A DNA stretch of 64,000 nucleotides from Lingula anatina (taxonomy: Eukaryota; Brachiopoda; Lingulata; Lingulida; Lingulidae). The stretch spans positions 188,743 through 252,742 of the forward strand of contig NW_019775913.1 in NCBI RefSeq assembly GCF_001039355.2, in the 5' to 3' direction. Under the pieces are notes generated by a model that was not told the DNA's origin, searched no databases, and worked only from the letters and a program-made list of their open reading frames with translations. Made by a program: the position numbers and the translations under genes. Within the stretch, counting starts at the first letter, position 1; each line of letters opens with the position of its first letter. Of the stretch, positions 57,541 to 64,000 are shown in pieces.

Positions 57541-57701
57541 TGTTAGCGCCCTTTTTATGTCACGTGGGTCATGTGACCCTGGACTATAAAAGCGGTTGGC
57601 GCGTAATTCAAAGGAGATACACCAGTGATCGGCTGTGTAGATAGCACGAATAAAAATTTTTCTAAAAGGACAATACAATTTTTTGTCGTGCCTCGGTTCC
57701 A
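57541..57701 (+). mobile_element. Possible solo LTR or relic promoter
   Basis: Starts TGTTAGCGCC, has TATAAAAG at 57585-57592, AATAAA at 57649-57654 and ends ...GGTTCCA: the TG...CA outline with U3/R signals expected of an LTR. No flanking target duplication, primer-binding site or polyprotein is visible. CACGTG and CATGTGACC sit in the U3-like part. It could instead be a Pol II promoter with a lost gene. Confidence 0.3.
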
Positions 57702-57976
57702 TTTCTTAATTTTTTTTTATAAAAACACATATGTATAATTGAAGTGACACCGTAAAAGACCCACCGCTGGATGTTCAGCGGTGAATCCTTTTTACTGCGT
57801 AGATGAAACTGATGTTGCTATGAGCTGATAAAAATCCAAAATCCTTAGTAGGCCTACGTATACCCTAGGTTCTAGATTCCGGTATTGCCAGCTCGATCTT
57901 GATTTCATATATAACCCATATCAGCAAAACCGGTAATAGGCCTACTAGTAAAAGCGACTCCATCACAAGGTAGGCC
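57702..57976 (+). other. Non-coding, upstream of peptide A
   Basis: No gene seen. Contains several TAGGCCTA palindromes (57849, 57937, 57971), part of a cluster that extends to 59812. Confidence 0.4.
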
Positions 57977-57985
57977 TATATTTAA
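57977..57985 (+). promoter_or_regulatory. TATA-like box of peptide gene A
   Basis: TATATTTAA about 63 bases before the ATG. The sequence between, including tctcatcttcatt-like and ctcgagacg-like blocks, is conserved with gene B and is the likely 5' UTR. Confidence 0.5.
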
Positions 57986-58047
57986 CAAGTCGCAGTCCCC
58001 TCATCTTCATTATTGCCCTCGAGACGAATCGAGTTACAGCAATAAGC

Positions 58048-58102
58048 ATGAGGCAAATAGCGATTCTGATGTGTTTTCTAATGCTGCTGGTATTCATCAA
58101 CG
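58048..58102 (+). CDS. Peptide A exon 1 (signal peptide)
   Basis: ATG at 58048 followed by a short basic n-region (MRQ) and a hydrophobic core; donor CGGTATGA. It matches exon 1 of gene B in length (55 nt) and at most residues (CFLMLLV and the NG junction). Confidence 0.82.
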
Positions 58103-59204
58103 GTATGAACTTAATTCAAATAAGTTTTTTAAATGATAGCCTACTATCAGTAGGCCTACTCTTTCAAAATAGGTAATAACGGTTGCTTTACAATTCACGG
58201 CAAAAAGTCTAATATAAGTCTTTTTTTAACGTTGGCCTAGTTAATTTATAAATATGATTTATTAAAATCTGTTGATTTTAGTCCATGTAGACCTACATGA
58301 TTTCTCGTTAAAATGTGAAATAGGCTACAAAATTAAGTCTGTAACCATGGCACCAGAAGTATTTGAAAGGAAAGAATGGCAGTTCGGAGGATCAGGGACA
58401 TAGGTCTACCACGTGACGCAGAACTTTCTCTTCAGTTCTCTTTGAAAACGCATTCTTTAGGTTATTTTTAAACATGTAGTTCCCATTAGCAGCTGGCGAC
58501 TGTAAGCTTCTTTTTCCACATATTTTTTTCAGGCACTGTATGCCAAGTTGCCAAGAGAGATGAAAAGTTCAGAGGTAGGAAACTTCCCATTTGTAATGCC
58601 TTAAGTTGAATGTCCCTGTTTTCAGTCAGATAGTTTCCGTATTTATGATTTGGTCGTGTATGCTATACGTGAGTGTGGTCATCTTCTTGTAGGCCTAACC
58701 TACAGGATATTTACAGAAATTTAATCTTATCCAAATAAATCAGTTGTGCTGTGAAAACGGTCATGACTAAAATATAATATATTGCAAATATGTGTTAGAA
58801 TGGAAAGTTAAAGTTTTAACCTTTGTTAATGGCTGGTGCCAGCAGGCAGACTAGCTCAATCCGCAGAAGATATTTCTTTACTTACAAAGTTTGTCCCACC
58901 TAATCTGTCTTTTTCGTTTCATACATTTATTTAGTTATTTATTCGTTTTCTATGACAGAGAGTCCATTTCATTACCATTAATTTTACTTTCACATTCATG
59001 CCAGGCAAGCGTGACCTGAGCGCTTTCCTTTCCAAAGAGCGGGCCAAAGAATTCGCCATCGCACGTGACAGGCGTGCCAGTCAAGGGAACAGCCGCATGA
59101 AGCGGGGTCGCCCCTACTGGTACACGGAGTGCAGAATCGAAAAGGGCGCCAATCCCGAAAAAGATTACTGGGTTCGAGAATGTAGCATCGAGAAAGGGAG
59201 ATAA
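58048..59204 (+). CDS. Peptide A: secreted, dibasic-processed small peptide precursor (3 exons)
   Basis: Exons 58048-58102, 58533-58574 and 59005-59204, all GT-AG, both introns in phase 1, total 98 residues. Exon 1 is a signal peptide with hydrophobic core AILMCFLMLLVFI. Exon 2 encodes a 14-residue propeptide ending in the context VAKRDEKFR. Exon 3 has possible KR/RR cleavage sites (GKR, DRR, MKR). After MKR comes a basic 32-residue peptide formed by two 11-residue repeats, YWYTECRIEKG and YWVRECSIEKG, one Cys each, so one internal or two intermolecular disulfides are possible. I do not recognise the family. The architecture fits neuropeptide, antimicrobial or venom-type precursors; no function is claimed. 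Paralogous to gene B 3.2 kb downstream. Confidence 0.8.
58533..58574 (+). CDS. Peptide A exon 2 (42-nt propeptide exon)
   Basis: Acceptor tatttttttcag, donor GGTAGGA. It encodes TVCQVAKRDEKFR with split Gly codons at both ends. It has the same length as the gene B exon and differs by one residue within that stretch; the Cys and KR are conserved. Confidence 0.82.
59005..59204 (+). CDS. Peptide A exon 3 (mature region)
   Basis: Acceptor cattcatgccag, stop TAA at 59202-59204. It carries the dibasic sites and the duplicated 11-residue cysteine repeat. Noticeably more GC-rich than its flanks. Confidence 0.82.
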
Positions 59205-59366
59205 TTCTCTTGAATGTGCGTCGAAAATCCACTTTTTAATGAACTTGGATGACCGTTTCTTTTTGTCTTCAAAAATAAGAGCGGATTGCAATGCAATCAG
59301 TAGTCTAAATTTTTTCTTGACAAACCTTGGACCCGGACCTGGGAAATGCGATGAATTTCGCCTGAT

Positions 59367-59372
59367 AATAAA
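59367..59372 (+). terminator. Poly(A) signal of peptide gene A
   Basis: AATAAA 160 bases after the stop, embedded in a 23-base block (59350-59372) that differs from the gene B block at one position. Confidence 0.7.
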
Positions 59373-60002
59373 TGATAAACTGCTATAATTGTGTCGTTTA
59401 TTTCATTGCCGAGATTGTGGCTTGTTTTAGCTTTGATTACACATTAAATGATTACCACAGAATAAAGGTCAATTTTCATTTTGTGCAAAGCATTTACAAT
59501 TTGGATAACTCGTGATTAGATATAAATTCGTTTGAACATTTATTTTCTTGATTGGTAATCTTCATTTCAAGGGAAAGAGATTTTTTTTACTTATTTATCT
59601 TTTTTCATCATGTGCGCCCATAACGACAATAATGTTAGGATGATGAAAAGGATTTACCAATGTTGGCATAATCAACAATCCATCAATGACTTATTACTAT
59701 TATTGTGTCGACCTTCAAAACAGTGCAAACCATCATGGAGAAATGTATACGATTATGCCACCCAACCGCCCAATATTTTCTTCTGAATGGCGAATCCCCC
59801 ATTATAGGCCTAATTTTGCATCCATCTGGTACGTTATGTGTGCAGCATAATTTTACACCGTCTGCTGAGCATGTAGAGCACTGAACACTCGAACGGGCAT
59901 ACAAATTTATTCCTGCAAAAATGACGAAGATGTCGACAAATGCTTCTTTAATAACGAGAGATTTGTTTTCAAGCTATTTCTGTATCATATCCTTTCCATC
60001 AA
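59373..60002 (+). repeat. Duplicated 3' flank of peptide genes, copy A
   Basis: AT-rich flank with a recognisable order of blocks (tcattgc, agctttgatta, cattt(t/c)gtgca, aactcgtgat, attggtaatct) also found after gene B and again near 63080-63360. It ends with a short open frame at 59921 (MTKMSTNASLITRDLFSSY) that has a counterpart at 63759. Confidence 0.6.
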
Positions 60003-60444
60003 GCACCCCGCACACGGTAAGCGCGCGCCACTTGCTCTTTGCTCAGCAGAGGTGCCTCCCGGGCTGCCCCTATCGGACGCACCGCGAACTGTGGGATCAT
60101 GTGATTAAGGAAACATTACATATTAATTTTTTTTCTGAAAGTAATGGCAAATGGTGACCACGTTAATCAATCAGACTAACTATAACTGTGTACATTTTTG
60201 TTTACTTCGCTGGGGGCTGCCATTTTTCTTTGTTTCCGGCTACCGGCACATGCGCATTGTTGGCATGGCGTGAGCAATCGGCGCTTACACCCCGCACACG
60301 CTGAGACATTTGCCTCAATATCAAACACGTGAGATATTTTCAGCCGCGCGAGAGGCAAAAATCTCACCAAATTACCCCCGCAAACGATGAGAAAACGGCG
60401 CAGCGCAAGTGGCGCGCGCTAAATGCTCATCGTGTGCGGGCCCC
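60003..60444. mobile_element. MITE-like element with GC-rich inverted ends
   Basis: Left end CCCGCACACG (60007-60016) and GCGCGCGCCACTTGC (60021-60035) are inverted at the right end (60405-60419 and 60431-60440). Variants of the end motif recur inside near 60290 and 60375. No transposase frame. Strikingly GC-rich against the AT-rich flanks. Confidence 0.55.
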
Positions 60445-61147
60445 TTCACGCAAACATCTTCAGTAACGCAAGACGTGATACCAACATGGCAAACTGGGCA
60501 ACTGTTAAGGAGGGACGGACGACAAAAAGAAATGTTCAATCAAAGTAAATTCAGGACCTCGTATAAAGAATTCAAGATAGAAGTAAAAAATCACCAAAAC
60601 ATTCTTATATTAATTAAACGTGTAAAAAAACTATTATAAAGGTAAGGCAACACACACACACCAAAAAAAACATCCAACTTAAAGCATCTGTAATATCTAA
60701 TAAAATGAACACATGGACTCCTTTCCTCTCTTGCAGATTGTTTTTTAAATAAAATTACTTACTCGACTTACCGACATTGCATGAAAGTTCAGAAGTTCAA
60801 TTTTTTGTCGAATTTTTAAAGCCACACTGCATTTTTCAGATGAATTTTAAAATAGAAAACATCGACTGAACGTTTGCTTTCCTCACGCACTTCACTCTCA
60901 TAAAACGTCGTTGTCATTGTTCAAACGTACTTTTTTTCATAAAATCTGCTGGAAGTTGCTAAGGCTTTTTTTACAGAACATTGCAGCATGATCTACAGTT
61001 AAAATAATACAGCCAGAACCAATACAGCCGGGTTACAATAATTTGTAATTACTTTAGATTTAGCCAACGTTGTGTAATGATGTAGTCTAATCTGGCAATN
61101 TTTCATCATTAGCAAATTATCCATTCTCTACAAATTACTGACTACAG
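60445..61147 (+). other. Intergenic, peptide A to peptide B
   Basis: AT-rich with only short chance frames. One ambiguous base (N) at 61100. Nothing supportable before the gene B TATA box. Confidence 0.5.
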
Positions 61148-61155
61148 TATAAAAA
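61148..61155 (+). promoter_or_regulatory. TATA box of peptide gene B
   Basis: TATAAAAA 76 bases before the ATG, followed by the tctcatcttcatt block shared with gene A, which marks a likely start site near 61178. Confidence 0.6.
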
Positions 61156-61223
61156 CCTTGAAGTAGTGTGGTTCTCTCATCTTCATTCTTGTCCTCGAGA
61201 CGCATCGAGTAACCGCAACAAGC

Positions 61224-61278
61224 ATGAAGCGAACAGCTCTTCTTGTGTGTTTTCTTATGCTGCTAGTTGTGAGCAACG
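61224..61278 (+). CDS. Peptide B exon 1 (signal peptide)
   Basis: ATG at 61224 in an agcATG context like gene A; donor CGGTAAGG. 55 nt, as in A. Confidence 0.8.
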
Positions 61279-62446
61279 GTAAGGATATTTAAATACAAGA
61301 TATAAATTTAAAAATTCAAATACTGAATTGAATGATGTCACCAGCATTTCAATTCTTAAACGGAGTTGCTTTATAATTTACGCCTAGTTGATCTAGATGC
61401 ACGTGTTTCTCTAAACATATCTACAGTAGTTCTAATATGGTCTGTTGATAGAGTCGATTTACAGTACACGACTTCGCGTTTTGGAAATAAGATTTCGGAA
61501 ACAAGCCCAAATTGAGTTTTTTTTTTTTTTTTTTTGTTACCTTGGCAACAGATATTTTGAGTGGAAAAATGCTGATTAGGGTCGAGGGTGGGACTAAAGT
61601 TGCGCACAGGATAAAAAAGGAATGGATTTTTGAGCCCTGGCACATTATATGTGATACCTAATTAGCCACCCTGAAATCAGCATAGTTTTTGAAAACGCCC
61701 ATCTTTGCTGTGATGGAAACCCCTGTGCCTATAAGCAACTGTTGACCTAAAACTTCTGTAATCACGTATTTTTTTTTCAGCTACGGTGTGCCAGGTTGCC
61801 AAGAGAGATGAAAAGCTTAGAGGTAGGGAGACTCCACATTTGCAATGCCTCAACTTCAATGTGGCCATTCAGGCCCGTAGCCAGCAATTTCAAAAGGGGG
61901 GTTCTTTTTCTGAAAAAGTGGACCTTTTCCCATAAAACTTCATGTACCTAGATCAAATTTTACCCAGAGTGGACCTTTTCCCAGCAAAAGGGGCTGTTCT
62001 TTCGAACCCCCCGAATCCCCCCTGGCTACGGGCCTGCCATTTTCAGTCAGATATTTCTTTACTGTATAAATAATATGGGTTGTATGCGTGTATGTTTTAC
62101 CAAGGAGGTTACGTTTTATCTTTGCTTGTTTTTTAATTAGCAACCTAACTCAAAAGTCATGCACGGGATTTAATAAAACGGGTTCCAGGAAAAGTCAAAA
62201 ACGAATTAACTTAAAATCAATAAGATTTTTTTTTCAGTGAACCAATTATTAATCAATTGATAAAGTGAATTGAGCTGCTTTTACTTTTTGATTTATTCTC
62301 AATGGAAGAATTACACTATATATTTTATTCTTCTTGTCCTGTCAGGTGCAGATGTGCACGACATGAACGCTTTCCCTTCCCAAAAGCGGGCCTATGACGA
62401 TGCCAGCGTACGCGAGAAGCGTGCAGTCACCTATAACAACCCCTAG
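61224..62446 (+). CDS. Peptide B: paralogous secreted peptide precursor, shortened (3 exons)
   Basis: Exons 61224-61278, 61781-61822 and 62346-62446, GT-AG, both introns phase 1, total 65 residues. Exon 1 is a signal peptide (MKRTALLVCFLMLLVV); exon 2 is TVCQVAKRDEKLR, almost the same as in A. Exon 3 keeps a DMNAFPSQKRA segment matching DLSAFLSKERA of A, with KR sites, but ends AVTYNNP at TAG 62444-62446, the position where A has the Met of its MKR cleavage site. The two-cysteine C-terminal peptide of A is therefore absent; the only remaining Cys outside the signal is in the propeptide. It may be a functional peptide with a different product or a decaying copy. A TATA box, intact splice sites and a poly(A) signal favour expression. 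Confidence 0.75.
61781..61822 (+). CDS. Peptide B exon 2 (42-nt propeptide exon)
   Basis: Acceptor tttttttcag, donor GGTAGGG; same 42-nt length and phase as in A. Confidence 0.8.
61870..62036. mobile_element. Short TIR element in intron 2 of peptide gene B
   Basis: Perfect 15-bp inverted ends CAGGCCCGTAGCCAG / CTGGCTACGGGCCTG. Gene A lacks this insertion at the corresponding intron position (both introns continue with ttttcagtcagat), so it inserted after duplication. A related copy in the opposite orientation is at 30489-30662. The exact target duplication is unclear (CCATT on both sides). Confidence 0.75.
62346..62446 (+). CDS. Peptide B exon 3 (shortened mature region)
   Basis: Acceptor ttgtcctgtcag, stop TAG. 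The DNA aligns with A through the cgtgc(a/c)agtca region, and a TAG stands where A has ATG; beyond it the frames diverge. Confidence 0.75.
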
Positions 62447-62721
62447 AAGCAGAAAATGTACGGCGAATTTCCAGGTTGAAAGTAAATGGAAATGACTGCC
62501 TCTGGTATTGCATTTCTCTCTGTGTGCAACATAACTATGCAAACGACAAAAACATCTTATTTATAGATATTAATCGCAGCAGTGTTATTCAAACAGTCCT
62601 CTACTTTCTTCCGTCGTAAATTCGAGAAAAATTGGACCAAGTTTCCATGCAATCAATAGCCTATTTTTATCTTGACAAAGCCTGGAACTGAACCTGGAGG
62701 TTATGATGAATTTCGCCTGTT

Positions 62722-62727
62722 AATAAA
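62722..62727 (+). terminator. Poly(A) signal of peptide gene B
   Basis: AATAAA in the conserved atgaatttcgcctg context shared with gene A. Confidence 0.7.
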
Positions 62728-63060
62728 CCTGGTAAACTGCTAGTTTGATGTCGTTTGTTTTATTGCCTAGACGGTATCCTGTTTTTAGCTCTAATTAATT
62801 TTCATTTCGTGCAGAGCAAATTGGAATACTTCATTATTAGATATTGGTTTGTAAATTTATTTTACCGATTGGCAATTCTCATTTAAATGTTATTTAAAAA
62901 AACGATCCCAGAAGATTAATAATTTGGAAATGATGAAAAATTATTTATAAGCACATAATTAACGATTTATCAAATCTTTGGACTTTCTTCGGCGTAAAGA
63001 ATTATAAATAGCGTCAAATTATTTCAATAAGAGCAGAATTATTCGTACGCCACACCTTGA
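62728..63060 (+). repeat. Duplicated 3' flank of peptide genes, copy B
   Basis: Same blocks as copy A (tttattgcc, agctctaatta, cattt(c)gtgca, gattggcaat), followed by gaaatgatgaaaaa, which copy C also has. Confidence 0.6.
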
Positions 63061-63079
63061 CCCTGTCTGCGGAAAAACT

Positions 63080-63845
63080 TGCCATTGTCTTCGTTTCATT
63101 GCAAGATGCTGTTTTTTTTTTAGCTCTGATTAAAGCTTGAAATAATAAATGCAAAAAATGAGCGATTATCATTTCGTGCAGAGCATTTACAAATGAGAAT
63201 AACTCGTGATAAAATATTCGTTTTTACATTTATTTAACTGATTGCCAATTTTCATTTAAATATTATTTACAATATACGAGCACAGAAAAATAATTTAGAA
63301 ATGATGAAAAAACATCAATAAGCGAAGAATTAACGATTAATCAAATATTATGATTATGCTGATTCTAAAAATAGTATAAACCATCTGGACGAATTACATT
63401 ACAGAGATACAACTGAAAATATACATTTAATTATGTCTAAATTGAAATAATGCAATGTTCATGCACTATGATGCGTTCCTGACGCACTTGTCTCACGCAC
63501 ACCACAATGCCCATCTCAAAATACAGTACATGTATGTCGTACTAAAGACAGTTGCACTTTCTTTTGCGTAATAAACTTTACATAGCGTGGAGAGGTTTCC
63601 TTAAGAGCAAAAATCGTCCAGTTTTCCCCTTAAAGGCGTGTTTTGTGAGAAACAACTTGAATCACGTGCTGAAGAAGCATGTGGATGTAACATGTGTGTG
63701 TGTGTGTGCGCGCGCGTGTATAAAAGTGTATATAAAATATAAGTTCTTTTTGACAAAAATGGTGAACATGTCTGCGAAATCTTCATTATTAACTGGAGAC
63801 TTGTTTACAACTTATCTCCGTACCATTAGGCAGACGTCAAAATAA
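63080..63845 (+). repeat. Third 3'-flank copy, without a peptide gene
   Basis: Repeats the flank blocks (tttcattgcaagatg, agctctgatta, catttcgtgcagagcattt, aactcgtgat, gattgccaat) directly after copy B, with no recognisable signal or propeptide exon between them. It continues into a small open frame at 63759 (MVNMSAKSSLLTGDLFTTY) that aligns codon by codon with the one at 59921. A (TG)n/(CG)n microsatellite lies at about 63692-63718. Confidence 0.55.
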
Positions 63846-64000
63846 ACATGAATCAAACTTTGCGAACCAAAAACAAAGGACGGATGAAAATAAGAAACAT
63901 ATGATCACAGTCAAATAAAATAGATTTAGAAATCGAGCGCGGTACAATGCCACGTTTCTTGCAACTTCTGTTGCAGGGAGATCACCGTTACAATATAAAA

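Noticed and set aside
57418-57702. Minus-strand 94-codon frame
   Set aside because: Lies opposite the LTR-like segment and a TA repeat; no domain, so treated as chance.
59683-59904. Cysteine-containing minus-strand frame next to peptide A
   Set aside because: No signal peptide, not preserved in the other flank copies.

Overview
The window is animal nuclear DNA. It is AT-rich, has GT-AG introns of up to about 22.5 kb, and is full of short non-autonomous DNA transposons and microsatellites. A single-copy-style Gli/Ci gene next to a lysine-rich nucleolar protein gene, together with recurrent acatgtacatgt-like and taggccta motifs, suggests a marine invertebrate, most likely a lophotrochozoan such as a mollusc. 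An invertebrate deuterostome cannot be excluded from the sequence alone.

Layout. 1-16160 is non-coding and carries several related ~215-bp MITEs, some nested. 16161-54530 (+) is a complete Gli zinc-finger transcription factor gene, the effector of Hedgehog signalling. I could join 17 exons in phase into a 1597-residue protein: a first coding exon at 16224, a 22.5-kb first intron with MITEs and two exact GLI consensus sites, exons 2-16 between 38835 and 48541, and a 2.4-kb last exon ending at 51275. The 3' UTR is about 3.2 kb. 54897-56369 (-) is a single-coding-exon gene for a lysine-rich nucleolar KNOP1-like protein, convergent with Gli; the two predicted poly(A) sites overlap.

57.5-64 kb differs. 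It holds two tandem three-exon genes (A at 58048-59204, B at 61224-62446) for small secreted, dibasic-processed peptide precursors. Their signal-peptide exons and 42-nt propeptide exons are nearly the same, but their last exons differ strongly. A encodes a C-terminal peptide made of two 11-residue, one-cysteine repeats. B stops just before that region. Their 3' flank occurs a third time without a gene (from about 63080). I do not recognise this peptide family; the architecture (signal / short pro / fast-changing mature exon) is that of neuropeptide, antimicrobial or venom-type precursors. This is the best candidate for something undescribed.

Assembly caution: a 1573-bp direct duplication at 33428-36573 is joined at a single N and is most probably two haplotype contigs placed side by side. 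Other single Ns are at 29253 and 61100. No tRNA, rRNA, CRISPR or prokaryotic feature was seen.
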